From Streptosporangium becharense (GTDB taxonomy: Bacteria > Actinomycetota > Actinomycetes > Streptosporangiales > Streptosporangiaceae), in NCBI RefSeq assembly GCF_014204985.1, contig NZ_JACHMP010000001.1:930001-994000 (forward strand): a stretch of 64,000 nucleotides of DNA, read 5' to 3'. How positions within the stretch are numbered: position 1 is the stretch's first letter; each line of letters opens with the position of its first letter. The position numbers and the translations under genes were made by a program. Below are positions 1-9,368 of this stretch, one piece after another. The notes beneath the pieces are model-generated. The model searched no databases, was not told where the DNA came from, and saw nothing but the letters and a program-made list of their open reading frames with translations.

Positions 1-2
1 TC

Positions 3-206
3 AGCGCGCTGGCCGAGGGGATCGGCGGCCCCGTCAACGTCCTGTTCCGCCCCGGTATGCCCTCGCTGGAGGAGCTGGCGGAGCTCGGGGTGGCCCGCGT
101 CAGTTTCGGCCCCGGTCTGCACCGGGCCGCGCTGGCGCACACGGGGCTGCTGCTCTCGGCGATCCGGGACGGCCGTGACCCCTTCGAGCCGGTCGCCGCT
201 TCCTGA
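3..206 (+). CDS. Isocitrate lyase/PEP mutase family protein, C-terminal end (partial)
   Basis: Only the last 67 codons are in the window; the gene enters from the left edge. The tail reads as the final strand-helix of a TIM-barrel PEP-mutase/isocitrate-lyase superfamily protein: a segment PVNVLFRPGMPSLEELAELG followed by GVARVSFGPGLHRAAL, typical of the barrel end in the actinobacterial members. Family members cleave or form C-C or C-P bonds in 2-oxo acids, but the catalytic loop lies outside the window, so the substrate cannot be assigned. It ends at TGA 204-206 and converges with the phosphatase gene that stops at 288. Confidence 0.7.
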   Translation, partial: SALAEGIGGPVNVLFRPGMPSLEELAELGVARVSFGPGLHRAALAHTGLLLSAIRDGRDPFEPVAAS

Positions 207-287
207 GGCGGCCCCGCTCCCGGAGAACGTATAACGAAGGGCTGTCACTCCGGAAGCGTCCCTCCGCGGAGGTCCGCCGGCTGCTGT

Positions 288-1514
288 TCACAGGGACAGT
301 TTCCGCTGGGCGGACCCGCGCCACTCCACGAACAGGACGGTCGCGTCGTCCTGCAACCGGCCGTCGTGGTAGTCCAGCACGCTGTGGACCAGGCGGCGCA
401 GGGTTTCGGGCACGGGCAGGCCGTCGGCGTGCCGCCGGATGACGAAGTCGACGAAACGCTCCAGTCCGAACTCCCGGCCCTCCCGGTTGCGGGCCTCGGT
501 GACGCCGTCGGTGTACAGCAGCACCCGGTCTCCGGGTTCGAGCTGCTCCTGGCAGACGGTCACCGGCAGGCCGAGGTCGAGGCCCAGGGGATGGGCGGGC
601 GGGCACCGCAGGGCGGCGACCCAGCGCCCGCCCCTGATCACCACCGGCGGATGGTGGCCGCGGTTGACCCAGCGGAACACACCGGTGTGGACGTTCAGCT
701 CGGCCAGGACCGCCGTGACGAACCGGGTGCCCCGGCCGAACTCCTTGACGAGCACCTTCTCGGCTCCCTCGCTGACCGCGGCGAGGTCGAGCCCCTCACG
801 CCTGAGGTTCCGCGAGGCGGCGACCGCGAGGTTCGCGGTCAGCCCGGCGGACACGTCGTGACCCATCGCGTCGAAGACGGCCAGCTGGACGACGTCACCG
901 GCCAGCGCGTAGTCGAAGGCGTCACCGCCGACCGTGTACGCGGGTTCCAGCGCGGCGCTGATCACCACGTCGTCGTTGGCGAAGGTGAGCGGCGGCAGCA
1001 GGTTCCACTGCATCTCCGCGGCGACGTTCATGGATCGGGTCCGCACCAGGCGGGCGTAGGAGTCGCTGTGGACGCGCTTGCTCGCCACCAGCAGCGCCGT
1101 GATCGAGGCCAGGTGCCGCATGTTCTCCTGCGCGTCCTCGTCATCGGGCTGGACGGTGACGCGCAGCACCCCCAGCCGCTCGGTACCGTCCAGCAGCGGC
1201 ACCCAGCACTGGTTCCCGCCCTCGCCCGAGCCGCGGTGCAGCACCCGCAACTCCTGGAAGGCGCGGCCGGCCAGGGTGCCGTCGATGCGCAGCTCGGCCG
1301 GTTCCGGGTCCGCCTCCCGCCCGGCGTCGGGGCCCCGGCCGGTCAGCAGGCGGAGCATCTTCTCCTGGATGTCGGACAGGTAGATCAGCACGTCGTCCAG
1401 GCCGGCGTGGGCGGCGTGCTCACGGACCATGGCCGGCAGCTGCTGGAGGCTGGTCAGGTGACTGGCGTCCAGCAGCCCCGAGAGCATGCGAGCGCGTCCT
1501 TCGAAGGAGTCCAT
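288..1514 (-). CDS. GAF-like/SpoIIE-type PP2C serine phosphatase
   Basis: A 408-residue protein. The first ~160 residues look like a GAF-type sensory domain. The C-terminal ~220 residues are a SpoIIE/RsbU-like PP2C phosphatase carrying the metal-binding acidic motifs GGDAFDY (about residue 195), FDAMGHD, YTDGVTEA and DDATV, so it should be an active Mn-dependent phosphatase. Known relatives dephosphorylate anti-sigma-factor antagonists in partner-switching signalling. No cognate anti-sigma kinase or STAS protein lies beside it, so its partner must be elsewhere. ATG at 1514 with GGAACGGGA just upstream. It stands alone, converging with the gene to its left. A second SpoIIE phosphatase is found at 27.0-28.3 kb. 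Confidence 0.85.
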   Translation of the reverse strand: MDSFEGRARMLSGLLDASHLTSLQQLPAMVREHAAHAGLDDVLIYLSDIQEKMLRLLTGRGPDAGREADPEPAELRIDGTLAGRAFQELRVLHRGSGEGGNQCWVPLLDGTERLGVLRVTVQPDDEDAQENMRHLASITALLVASKRVHSDSYARLVRTRSMNVAAEMQWNLLPPLTFANDDVVISAALEPAYTVGGDAFDYALAGDVVQLAVFDAMGHDVSAGLTANLAVAASRNLRREGLDLAAVSEGAEKVLVKEFGRGTRFVTAVLAELNVHTGVFRWVNRGHHPPVVIRGGRWVAALRCPPAHPLGLDLGLPVTVCQEQLEPGDRVLLYTDGVTEARNREGREFGLERFVDFVIRRHADGLPVPETLRRLVHSVLDYHDGRLQDDATVLFVEWRGSAQRKLSL

Positions 1515-1697
1515 CGTCCCGTTCCCACCCGCCTGCGACGCCCCGTACGCTCCACTCTCCGACGGGAGCCGCGGCCCGCCACCTGGCAGGCGCCTACGGG
1601 GAACCTGACATCTCCGTGGATCCCTACCCGGGCGGGGCGGTCCGGCACGCCGCCGGACGCGACCGGGTTTCCGGCCGCCTCCGGCGGCGTGCCGGGG

Positions 1698-1958
1698 TCA
1701 CCACTCGTCGGGCGACAGGTCGATGCCGTTGACACGGTCGTAGATCACCACGTCGTCGGCCAGCCGGAACACGCGCACCCTGCGGGCCAGGCCGGCCGTC
1801 TCCAGGCTGCGGGCCGAGTGCACGGCGTACTGCGGGAAGTGGTAGCGGTCGCGGGTGGTGCCGTGCGGGTCGTCCCGCTCGCAGACGACCTCGTAGCGGT
1901 CGTCGGGCCATATGGGAGGCAACGCCGTGTTTCGTCCCTGACCGGCGAGCATGGTCAT
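1698..1958 (-). CDS. Small hypothetical protein (86 aa)
   Basis: An 86-residue soluble protein of unknown function; I do not recognise a named domain. It is supported by a well-placed ribosome binding site (GAGAGGAGG, 8 nt before the ATG), by non-repetitive amino-acid composition with several aromatic residues, and by third-position GC usage like its neighbours. It has no membrane segment or signal peptide. The 270-bp stretch to its right (1959-2228) has an AT-rich patch around 1985-2080, in contrast to the surrounding GC, which likely holds its promoter and that of the rightward gene at 2229. Confidence 0.6.
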   Translation of the reverse strand: MTMLAGQGRNTALPPIWPDDRYEVVCERDDPHGTTRDRYHFPQYAVHSARSLETAGLARRVRVFRLADDVVIYDRVNGIDLSPDEW

Positions 1959-2228
1959 CGGCCCGCCTCCTCTCTTCGCGTGTTCACTTTAAATGATCAG
2001 AACAGGCTGCATGTCGCCATTTACGGCATTCTTAATCAGCCATTATGGGCATTAGGAGTGACAAAACCGTACACCAGGTGCTTCTTCTGGCCGGTCCGCC
2101 ACCCGGCGAGGAGAGGGGCCCGCCCCGTCGCGAGGCCCGGCACGGACCGGGCGGACGGGCTCCCGAGGCCGGCGCGGGGGCCGGTAAACCCGTGGCAGCG
2201 GCGGCCCCGAGCCCGGCACACTGACCGG

Positions 2229-3515
2229 ATGAACGAGACGGCGGATCGCACGGTGAGCGCCCTGGTGACCATGGGGACCGAATTTCTGGGGACGGTCGGC
2301 CCGTTCCCGGTGGACGTCCCGTGGTGGCCCGAGGCCGGACCCGTCGTGGCGCACCTGGAGGAGGTGCTGCGCGTGCCGGTGGCGGTGCTCCGCCTGGTGG
2401 ACGTCCGGGGCGGCGGGCACGGCGGGCCCCGCGGGGGCCACACCACCTACCACGTCGAGGCCCTACGCCGCCCGGAGCCGCTCCCCGGTGCCCTCCGGCC
2501 CGCCGGGGACGGGAGCCTGGACGGGGACGGAGGGACTGCGGGGAGCGTGGTGGCCGCGCTGCGGGAGCCTGCGGCGCACCGGGCCGCGTGGGCCACGGCC
2601 GAAGGCGTCCGGGAGGCCCTGGCGTGGGCCGACGACGCACTGCGGGCGGCCGGGCGGCCCGCCACGGGGCCGGTGCGCCAGGTGAAGACCTGGAACCTCG
2701 CGGCTCTGTTCCGTGTCCCGACGGGTCCGGGCCCGGTCTGGATGAAGATCACCCCGGAGTTCGCCGTCGACGAGGCGCATGTGGCCGGGATTCTGGCCGC
2801 GGAGGACCCGGACCTGGTTCCCGCGGTCGTCGCGGCCGACCCGCGGAACCGGCGGGTCCTGCTGGAGCACGTGCCCGGCGACGACTGCTGGGACGCCCCG
2901 GACGAGGTCGTGCGCGAGGCGGTGAGCCGCCTCACGGCGGCCCAGGCCGCCGTCGCCCGGCGCTGGGCGGGCGGGAAGCCGGATGGGCTGCCCGACCGCA
3001 CCCCGCCCGTCCTGGCCGCCCTGGCGCACGAACTGCTCGACGGCGAGACGGGCCGGGACCTCTCGGCCGAGGAGCTGTCCCTGGCCCGCGGGATGGCCGA
3101 CCGGCTCCCGTCGCTCGTCGCCTCACTGGAGGAGTGCGGCCTGCCGTACACACTGACGCACGGCGACTTCCACCCCGGCAACTGGCGCTCCGACGGGCGC
3201 CGCACCGTCGTGCTGGACCTCGCCGACGCCCATTACGGCCATCCCGCCGTCGACGGGCTGCGACCGCGCGACTACCTCCCCGCCGACCGCTGGGAGCGGG
3301 CCGCCGCCGTCTGGTGCGAGAGCTGGAGCACCCGGGTTCCGGGGTGCGACCCGGCGCGCGCGCTGACCCTCGCCGAGCCGCTGCGGCACCTGGCCTCCGC
3401 GATCCGCTACCAGGAGTTCCTGGACAACATCGAGGCCGACGAGCGTCGCTACCACGAGGGCGATCCGGCCCACGCCGTCCGCGCCGCCCTGGCCGCGACC
3501 GCCGGCCCGCACTGA
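2229..3515 (+). CDS. Aminoglycoside phosphotransferase (APH)-fold protein
   Basis: A 428-residue protein with an APH/choline-kinase fold in its C-terminal two thirds. The catalytic loop is visible as THGDFHPGNW (HGDxxxxN, the Brenner motif), followed by VLDLADAHYGHP, where the usual metal-binding D-F-[ED] signature reads DLADA. The N-terminal ~140 residues carry a NUDIX-free, family-specific extension. APH-fold proteins phosphorylate antibiotics, sugars or other small alcohols; nothing nearby identifies the substrate, so antibiotic resistance should not be assumed. ATG 2229 was chosen because the open frame to its left lies antisense to the phosphatase and small gene. No good Shine-Dalgarno is visible. 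Confidence 0.75.
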   Translation: MNETADRTVSALVTMGTEFLGTVGPFPVDVPWWPEAGPVVAHLEEVLRVPVAVLRLVDVRGGGHGGPRGGHTTYHVEALRRPEPLPGALRPAGDGSLDGDGGTAGSVVAALREPAAHRAAWATAEGVREALAWADDALRAAGRPATGPVRQVKTWNLAALFRVPTGPGPVWMKITPEFAVDEAHVAGILAAEDPDLVPAVVAADPRNRRVLLEHVPGDDCWDAPDEVVREAVSRLTAAQAAVARRWAGGKPDGLPDRTPPVLAALAHELLDGETGRDLSAEELSLARGMADRLPSLVASLEECGLPYTLTHGDFHPGNWRSDGRRTVVLDLADAHYGHPAVDGLRPRDYLPADRWERAAAVWCESWSTRVPGCDPARALTLAEPLRHLASAIRYQEFLDNIEADERRYHEGDPAHAVRAALAATAGPH

Positions 3516-3646
3516 ACCGGCCGGTACGGGGGCGGCCGCCGGGCCCGGCCGCCGTGACCCCATAACATCGCGATAGGGATTTTTTGAGAGATCCCTTCGC
3601 TGCCGTTCGGCCAATACCTTGACAGCACCCCTCACAAGGAGTGTGT

Positions 3647-4768
3647 ATGTTACGTCGAGGTACCTTCCTGGCCGGCGCCACCACCGTGGCTCTCTACCTG
3701 GCCGCCATGGTGGCCCCCGCCGGCGCCGAGTCCGCTCCCGCCAATCCCCAGCCCTCACCCGCGATGCTGGAGGCCCTCCAGCGCGACCTCGGCCTCACCG
3801 CCGAGCAGGCCATCCAGCGACTGGCCAACGAGGCGCGCGCCGCCTCGGCCGAGTCGGCCCTGACCACGACGCTCGGCGAGAAGTTCGCGGGCGCCTGGCT
3901 CAACGGCGACGCCTCCCAGCTCTCCGTCGCCACCACCGACGCCGCCGCGGCGGACGCCATCAGGGCCAAGGGCGCCCAGCCCGTGGTCGTCGGCCGGACC
4001 CTCGGCGAGCTCAACGCCCTCAAGGACCGCCTCGACCAGGCTCCCGCGCAGGCCAAGGCCGGCGCGTCCGTCTGGTACGTGGACGTCACCACCAACAGCG
4101 TCACGGTCCTCACCAAGAACCAGGCCGCGGGCGAGGCCCTCGTCGCCGCGGCCGGCGTCGACAAGAACGCGGTGCGGGTGGCCGTCTCCGCCGAGGAGCC
4201 CCGCGCCTTCATCAACATCGTGGGCGGCAACGCCTTCTACATCGGCTCCAGCCGCTGCAGCATCGGCTTCTCGGTGCGCAAGGGCACCACGCCCGGGTTC
4301 GTCACCGCGGGGCACTGCGGCAGGGCCGGCGCCACCACCAGCAGCCCGTCCGGCACCTTCCAGGGCTCGTCGTTCCCCGGTAACGACTACGCCTGGGTCG
4401 CCACCCCCGGCCACACCCCGACTCCCTACGTGCGCGGCTCCGGCGGCGCCAACGTGACCGTCCGCGGCTCCACCCAGGCCACGGTCGGCGCCTCCATCTG
4501 CCGCTCCGGCTCCACCACCGGCTGGCGCTGCGGCACCATCCAGCAGCACAACGCCAGCGTCACCTACCCGCAGGGCACGGTGAGCGGCCTCACCCGCACC
4601 AGCGCGTGCGCTCAGCCGGGTGACTCCGGCGGGTCGTTCATCTCCGGCAGCCAGGCCCAGGGTGTGACCTCGGGCGGCTCCGGCAACTGCAGCGTCGGTG
4701 GAACGACCTATCACCAGCCGGTCAACGAGATCCTCTCGACGTACGGGCTCACGCTCGTCACCGGCTGA
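3647..4768 (+). CDS. Secreted S1 family serine protease with pro-region (streptogrisin/alpha-lytic type)
   Basis: A 373-residue preproprotease. A signal peptide (basic LRRG, hydrophobic stretch, cut near PAGAES) is followed by a pro-domain of about 150 residues that resembles the alpha-lytic pro-region (LGLTAEQAIQRL) and then the chymotrypsin-like domain. The triad is visible: His in TAGHCG (~223), Asp in GNDYAW (~247), Ser in PGDSGGS (~327). Six cysteines in the mature part fit three disulfides. Start: an in-frame GTG at 3641 overlaps the ribosome binding site, so ATG 3647, five to six nt after AAGGAG, is preferred. It is probably activated by self-cleavage outside the cell. It is followed 70 bp later by a second secreted protease. 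Confidence 0.92.
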   Translation: MLRRGTFLAGATTVALYLAAMVAPAGAESAPANPQPSPAMLEALQRDLGLTAEQAIQRLANEARAASAESALTTTLGEKFAGAWLNGDASQLSVATTDAAAADAIRAKGAQPVVVGRTLGELNALKDRLDQAPAQAKAGASVWYVDVTTNSVTVLTKNQAAGEALVAAAGVDKNAVRVAVSAEEPRAFINIVGGNAFYIGSSRCSIGFSVRKGTTPGFVTAGHCGRAGATTSSPSGTFQGSSFPGNDYAWVATPGHTPTPYVRGSGGANVTVRGSTQATVGASICRSGSTTGWRCGTIQQHNASVTYPQGTVSGLTRTSACAQPGDSGGSFISGSQAQGVTSGGSGNCSVGGTTYHQPVNEILSTYGLTLVTG

Positions 4769-4838
4769 TCCCACCTCCTCAGTCGAACCCCGCCCCCCTT
4801 CCGGGGCACCCCCCGACAGGCCGAGGAGGCCGACAGAG

Positions 4839-5405
4839 ATGATGAAGACCATGCGCCTGGGTGTCGCCCTCGTCGCGGGACTGGCTTTCCTCGCGACGGC
4901 CGCTCCCGCCCAGGCGGCGCCCACCGGCGGGCAGGCCGAGCAGACGGCGGCCGTGCGAGTGATCAGATACAACGCGAGCGGGGCGGCGGAGTTCCGGTCG
5001 GTCGTCGACCAGGCGGCCCAGCTGTGGAACTCCAGCGTCACCAACGTCCGTCTGGTGGCCGGCAGCCCCGCCGACATGGTGGTCCGCGCCGACAACGGCT
5101 GGCCTCGTGCCCAGCCGACCGGCCTGGGCCGCGGCACCATATGGATGGGACGGCAGGCCACCTCGCAGGGGTACAACCCCCTGCGGATCGCCACCCACGA
5201 GATCGGTCACATCCTGGGCCTGCCCGACCGGCGCACCGGCCGGTGCACGGACCTGATGTCCGGTTCGAGCGCGCCGGTGAGCTGCACCAACGCCTACCCG
5301 AGCGCGGCGGAGAAGGCCGAGGTCGAAAGGAACTTCGCCGGGTTCGCCCCGGCGATCGACTTCGGTGAGACCTACGTCGACGTCCCGGCTCTGGCGGCGT
5401 CCTAG
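4839..5405 (+). CDS. Snapalysin-like M7 metalloprotease, secreted
   Basis: A 188-residue exported zinc protease. It has a signal peptide ending near AQAAP (residues 1-27), then a compact metzincin domain with the zinc motif HEIGHILGLPD (His120, Glu121, His124, and Asp130 as third ligand, the M7 hallmark in place of the third His). Cysteines around CTDLMSG and SCTN fit the single snapalysin disulfide. Length matches the family. ATG 4839 follows GAGGAGG at a suitable distance. It lies 70 bp behind the S1 protease and is closed by a 16-bp-stem hairpin, so the two proteases are probably co-expressed as an extracellular protein-degrading pair. Confidence 0.92.
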   Translation: MMKTMRLGVALVAGLAFLATAAPAQAAPTGGQAEQTAAVRVIRYNASGAAEFRSVVDQAAQLWNSSVTNVRLVAGSPADMVVRADNGWPRAQPTGLGRGTIWMGRQATSQGYNPLRIATHEIGHILGLPDRRTGRCTDLMSGSSAPVSCTNAYPSAAEKAEVERNFAGFAPAIDFGETYVDVPALAAS

Positions 5406-5420
5406 AAAACCGCGGAAGCC

Positions 5421-5457
5421 CCGCAGGCCCGGCCGATCCTCTCGGCCGGGCCTGCGG
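5421..5457 (+). terminator. Hairpin terminator of the protease pair
   Basis: A perfect 16-bp inverted repeat (arms 5421-5436 and 5442-5457) with a 5-nt loop, starting 15 nt after the snapalysin stop codon. There is no T tract, as usual in this GC-rich genome. Confidence 0.85.
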
Positions 5458-5564
5458 CCGTTCCCGGGTCGGCGCCGCTCCCCGCCCCGCCGCGTCCCTC
5501 CTCCACACCCGGGAGCGTTCCCCGCCCCAGGCGTCGGCCCGGGGCCAGGGGGAAGGATCGGATC

Positions 5565-6008
5565 GTGACTCACTCCCGTATCAGCGTCTCAGCGGACGCC
5601 CACGCCCGCCCCGAGCAGGTGTTCTCCGTCCTGACCGACTGGCCCCGGCACGACGAGTGGATGATCCTGACCCGGGCGCGGGTCACCGCCGGGGACGGCC
5701 GCGGCGTCGGCAGCCGCCTGGCGGCGTTCACCGGAGTGGGCCCGGTCGGGTTCCTGGACACCATGGAGATCACCGAATGGGATCCGCCCCGGAGGGTGGG
5801 GGTGCGGCACACCGGGCGGCTGGTACGCGGCACCGGGACCTTCCGCGTGCTGCCCCGCGAGGGCGGCGGCAGCACGATCGTCTGGGAGGAGGACCTGCGG
5901 ATACCGCTCGGGCCGGTGGGGCTGCTCGGATGGCGGCTGCTCGCACCGCTCGCCGCGGCGCTGCTCCGGCTCTCGCTGCGCCGCCTGGGCGATCTCAGCG
6001 GCCACTGA
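5565..6008 (+). CDS. SRPBCC (START-like) family protein
   Basis: A 147-residue soluble protein of the polyketide-cyclase/SRPBCC fold. The N-terminus (ISVSADAHARPEQVFSVLTDW) and the WDPPRRVGVRHTGRLVRGTG beta-hairpin region match the lipid-binding-cavity family, whose members bind hydrophobic ligands or serve as cyclases and stress proteins. The C-terminal LLGWRLLAPLAAALLRLSLR helix is strongly hydrophobic and may touch the membrane. GTG start at 5565. It is a single gene converging with fxsA. No ligand can be inferred. Confidence 0.75.
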   Translation: MTHSRISVSADAHARPEQVFSVLTDWPRHDEWMILTRARVTAGDGRGVGSRLAAFTGVGPVGFLDTMEITEWDPPRRVGVRHTGRLVRGTGTFRVLPREGGGSTIVWEEDLRIPLGPVGLLGWRLLAPLAAALLRLSLRRLGDLSGH

Positions 6009-6032
6009 CTCAGGCGGCCACCGAGCCGGGCC

Positions 6033-6656
6033 TCAGCGTCCGCCGAGACTCCGCGCGGAGCCGCCCCGGTCATCGGGGGCGTCCGGGGTGGCCGGGTCGT
6101 CGCGGATGACCTCGCCGTGGATGACCGGCCCGGATCCCGGAGTCCCGCCCCCGCCTGCCGCGCCGAAGGGCGAGCCGGCCGCGTCGAAGGGCGAGCCGGC
6201 CGCGTCGAAGGGGGACCCGGCCGGGCCGAACGGGGACCCGAGAGGGCCGAACGGTGAGCCGACGCCGGGGCCCGCGGCGGTGCGGGCGAGGGTGCGCATC
6301 CGCTGGGCGAAGAACCAGGCGCCGAGCCTGCGGGCCACCGGGCGGGTGAACGGCAGGATGCACAGGAAGCCGAGGAGATCGGTGAGGAACCCGGGGGTGA
6401 GCAGCAGCGTGCCGCCCGCGACGATGAGGGCGGCGTCGGCGAGCTCGCGCTCGGGCATCCGCCCGCCGCTCAGCGCGGCCTGCAGGTTGCGCCACGCCCT
6501 GCGGCCCTCGCGGCGCACGATCCAGGCACCCAGGAGACTGTCGGCGAGCAGCAGGGCGACCGTGGGCCAGCCGCCGATGACCTCGCCGACCTGGATGAGC
6601 ACCCATATCTCCAGGATCGGCACCACGAGGAAGGTCAGGAACAGCACAAAGCGCAT
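6033..6656 (-). CDS. fxsA: FxsA family membrane protein with C-terminal repeat tail
   Basis: A 207-residue protein. The first ~130 residues are a normal FxsA domain: membrane helices FVLFLTFLVVPILEIWVLIQV and ADAALIVAGGTLLLTPGFLTDLLGFL, with the conserved GWPTVALLLADSLLGAWIVRREG loop between. E. coli FxsA overexpression relieves phage T7 exclusion by F; the general role is unknown. The tail (about 145-185) is built of GSPF-containing repeats and is not part of the family core. ATG 6656 follows GAGGA at 4 nt. It lies to the left of ppm in the same orientation, a gene order common in actinobacteria. Confidence 0.88.
   Translation of the reverse strand: MRFVLFLTFLVVPILEIWVLIQVGEVIGGWPTVALLLADSLLGAWIVRREGRRAWRNLQAALSGGRMPERELADAALIVAGGTLLLTPGFLTDLLGFLCILPFTRPVARRLGAWFFAQRMRTLARTAAGPGVGSPFGPLGSPFGPAGSPFDAAGSPFDAAGSPFGAAGGGGTPGSGPVIHGEVIRDDPATPDAPDDRGGSARSLGGR
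6162..6262 (-). repeat. 21-bp coding repeats in the fxsA tail
   Basis: Direct repeats of about 21 bp inside fxsA encode consecutive GSPF-x-x-x heptapeptides (five GSPF copies, variants GSPFGPL, GSPFGPA, GSPFDAA). Two central units are almost identical in DNA, suggesting slippage-driven variation of copy number. Confidence 0.85.
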
Positions 6657-6766
6657 ATCGTCCTCAACTCACGCGAAAGCCGTATGACAGGGACAACGCG
6701 CCGGGGCGGCGACGCGTTCCGTGTTCGCTCAGCGTGGACGGCGTGCCCGCCCGCCGCCCGCGCGGG

Positions 6767-7543
6767 TCAGCGGCGACGGTTCATCCGGCGGTGCAGGCGG
6801 CGCCGGCGCAGGCGCGCGGGCAGGCCGGTGACCCCCCACGCGGTGATCCGCCAGAACGCCTCGACCATGACGCCGCGGCTCATCTTGCTGACCCCTGCGG
6901 CGCGTTCCACGAACGTGATGGGCACCTCCCTGACGCGCAGCCCGCTGCGGACCGTGCGCAGGGTCAGGTCGACCTGGAAGCAGTAACCCTGCGACTGGAC
7001 GTTGTCCAGACCGACCTTCTCCAGGGTGGCGGCGCGGTAGGCGCGGAAGCCCGCCGTGGCGTCACGGACCGGCAGGCCGAGCATGAACCGGGTGAAGACG
7101 TTGGCGCCGCGCGACAGGAACTCCCGTGACGCGGGCCAGTTGACGACCTCGCCACCGGGGACGTAGCGGGAGCCGATCGCCAGGTCGGCGCCGCGGGCCA
7201 GGGCGTCCAGCAGCCTGGGCAGCGTCTCGGGCGGGTGGGAGCCGTCGGCGTCCATCTCGACGAGGACCCCGTACCCCTCCGCGAGGCCCCAGCGGAAGCC
7301 CGCTATGTAGGCGGCGCCCAGGCCCTGCTTGCCCCCCGGCCGGTGCAGCACGTGGACGTGGTCGTCGCCGGCCGCCAACTCGTCAGCGATCTTGCCGGTG
7401 CCGTCGGGGCTGTCGTCGTCGGCGATGAGAAGGTGGGCCTCAGGAACCGCCTCGCGCAGCCGCCTGGTGATCACGGGGAGGTTCTCGCGCTCGTTGTACG
7501 TCGGGACGATGACAAGCACCCGACCAAGCATCTGCTCCATCAC
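6767..7543 (-). CDS. ppm: Polyprenol-phosphate mannose synthase (Ppm catalytic domain)
   Basis: A 258-residue GT2 glycosyltransferase that transfers mannose from GDP-mannose to polyprenyl phosphate, the donor for extracytoplasmic protein O-mannosylation and glycolipid assembly. Visible: the N-terminal [13 protein letters not shown] nucleotide-binding strand, the DDDSPDGTG motif and the catalytic-site [10 protein letters not shown]. There is no C-terminal membrane domain. In mycobacteria this domain is often fused or paired with an Lnt-like domain; here it is a separate gene whose GTG start overlaps the lnt stop by 4 nt (GTGA), so translation is coupled. An ATG three nt later is an alternative start. 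Confidence 0.92.
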   Translation of the reverse strand: MMEQMLGRVLVIVPTYNERENLPVITRRLREAVPEAHLLIADDDSPDGTGKIADELAAGDDHVHVLHRPGGKQGLGAAYIAGFRWGLAEGYGVLVEMDADGSHPPETLPRLLDALARGADLAIGSRYVPGGEVVNWPASREFLSRGANVFTRFMLGLPVRDATAGFRAYRAATLEKVGLDNVQSQGYCFQVDLTLRTVRSGLRVREVPITFVERAAGVSKMSRGVMVEAFWRITAWGVTGLPARLRRRRLHRRMNRRR

Positions 7544-9198
7544 GCGTCTCCCACCTGCTGATCACCCTCCCGTTCCGCGGTGCGCGCCATACCGGCCGTC
7601 CGGCGCCGCAGGGCGGCGGCCACCGCGCCCGCCCCCACAAGTATCAGGGCCCACTCGGGCAGGGCGCCCACCCGCGTGGCGACGGTCTGCTGTGTCCTGA
7701 CCGGAACGGTCAGGACGTTCATGGCGGGCACGAGCTCGCCGGTCCGCCAGGCTATCGAGCCTTCCGGAGTTACATATGCCGATATACCCGTGATCGCGGA
7801 GGTAACCACCGCGCGGTTGTGCTCGACCGCCCGCAACTGCGACATGGCGAGCTGCTGCGGCGGCAGGTTCGTCCGCGCGTAGGTGGCGTTGTTGGTCTGC
7901 ACCACCAGCGGGCTGGCCCCGGTCGCGGCGGTGGCGCCCACGATGCCGTCGAAGGCGACCTCGTAGCAGTTGATCGCGCCGACGGTCACCGGGCCCAGCC
8001 TCAGGTCGCCGTCGCGGGTGCCCGGCACCGACTGCTTGCCCACCAGGCCCGCCCGGTCGAACAGGGCCAGGACGACGTCCTTCATCGGGGTGTACTCCCC
8101 GAAGGGGACGAGCTGCTGCTTGTCGTAGTACGCGCCGGGGCCGGTGACCGGGTCCCAGACCAGGCTGCGGGTCGCGCGGTTGTTCTCCCCCACGCCGACC
8201 ACGGCGCCGACCAGGACGGGCACCCCGATGTCCTTGACCGCCGCGTCGATCTCGGAGCGGGCGAAGGCGTCGCGCATCGGGTCGATGTCGGTGGAGTTCT
8301 CCGGCAGCACGACGATGTCGGGACGGGGCGTCGTGCCCGCCCGCACGGCCCGCGCCATCTCGTGGAGCATCCGGGTGTGGTTGCGCAGGACGACCGCGGG
8401 CTCGTCGCCCAGCGGGTGCATGCCCCGCCCGGGAACGTTGCCCTGGATGACCCCCACGGTCACGTTCCTGCCCTCGTCGCCGTACCGGGGGACCGCGACG
8501 GCGGCGGCCGGCACGGCCAGCGCCCCGGCCAGCGGCAGCAGGGCGGCCCTCCCCCAGCGCACGGAGCGCACGGGCACGGCCGCGTGCGGCCCGGGGCCCG
8601 GCCCGGGACCCGGCACCGTCCGGGACGCCACCAGCGCGAGCAGGCCGCCGCACAGGGCCACCGCGAAGCTCACCAGCGGCGCCCCGCCCAGTGCCGCGTA
8701 CGAGGTGAAGGCCGACTCGCCCTGGCTGAAGGCCAGCCGGACCCACGGGAACCCGCCGAAGGGGAACTGGCCGCGTGCCCACTCCGCCGCGACCCAGAGC
8801 GCGGCGCCCCACAACGGCCACAGACGCAGCCGGGCCGCCAGGGCCACTCCCGCTCCCCAGGCGGCGTAGAAGGCACTCTCGATGACGACCAGGCCCAGCC
8901 AGGCGTCGGTGCCGATCGGGCTCACCCAGTGCAGGCCGGGCAGGAGCAGGCCGAGCCCGGTCAGCAGGCCCAGCCACGCCGCCCTGCGCGGTCGCGTGCC
9001 GGCCACCGCGAGCAGGGCGAGCGCCACGCCGGGCGGGGCGAGGAACCACAGTCCGACCGGCGGGAAGGCGAGATACATGAGTACGCCGCCCGCGACCGCG
9101 CCGCCGGCCCGGACCCATGGCGCCGGGCCCGTGGCACCGGCGGGCACGCCCGTCGCGGACGCCTCCGGCGCCGGAACGGCCGTCTTGTCCTGCAGCAC
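7540..9198 (-). CDS. lnt: Apolipoprotein N-acyltransferase
   Basis: A 552-residue membrane enzyme that N-acylates the diacylglyceryl cysteine of lipoproteins. An N-terminal bundle of about six to seven membrane helices is followed by a nitrilase-like domain with the triad Glu ~299 (VLPENSTD), Lys ~360 ([14 protein letters not shown]) and Cys ~411 (INCYEVAFD), and a last membrane helix near the C-terminus. All three catalytic residues are present. GTG 9198 is preceded by AAGGAG at 8 nt. It is coupled to ppm downstream. The long region to its right (9199-9777) contains no convincing gene but a probable promoter and several hairpins, described separately. Confidence 0.92.
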   Translation of the reverse strand: MLQDKTAVPAPEASATGVPAGATGPAPWVRAGGAVAGGVLMYLAFPPVGLWFLAPPGVALALLAVAGTRPRRAAWLGLLTGLGLLLPGLHWVSPIGTDAWLGLVVIESAFYAAWGAGVALAARLRLWPLWGAALWVAAEWARGQFPFGGFPWVRLAFSQGESAFTSYAALGGAPLVSFAVALCGGLLALVASRTVPGPGPGPGPHAAVPVRSVRWGRAALLPLAGALAVPAAAVAVPRYGDEGRNVTVGVIQGNVPGRGMHPLGDEPAVVLRNHTRMLHEMARAVRAGTTPRPDIVVLPENSTDIDPMRDAFARSEIDAAVKDIGVPVLVGAVVGVGENNRATRSLVWDPVTGPGAYYDKQQLVPFGEYTPMKDVVLALFDRAGLVGKQSVPGTRDGDLRLGPVTVGAINCYEVAFDGIVGATAATGASPLVVQTNNATYARTNLPPQQLAMSQLRAVEHNRAVVTSAITGISAYVTPEGSIAWRTGELVPAMNVLTVPVRTQQTVATRVGALPEWALILVGAGAVAAALRRRTAGMARTAEREGDQQVGDA

Positions 9199-9368
9199 GG
9201 GCGGGGCTCCTTGTGATCTCGGGCGGGTGAGAGCCGGTCTTCTAGCCCGAACGGTACCGCTCGCCAGGCACGCCGCCCAAAGCCGCCCGGCCCGCCGCCC
9301 GGGGAAACGACGCGAAAACCCGGGGGAACCATGGCGAAGGCCGGAGCGGACCCGCCTCGGACGGCAAC

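Noticed and set aside
366..2228. Very long rightward open frame running into the APH gene
   Set aside because: It is antisense to the phosphatase and the small gene and has Gly/Arg/Val-biased composition typical of shadow frames in GC-rich DNA; the APH protein begins at ATG 2229.
2229..3515. Naming the APH-fold gene as an antibiotic resistance gene
   Set aside because: Only the fold and HGDxxxxN motif are visible; APH-fold proteins have many substrates and the flanking genes give no hint of resistance.
3617..3623. TTGACA before the S1 protease as a promoter
   Set aside because: The -10 would fall at or after the ribosome binding site and start codon, so it cannot drive the gene.
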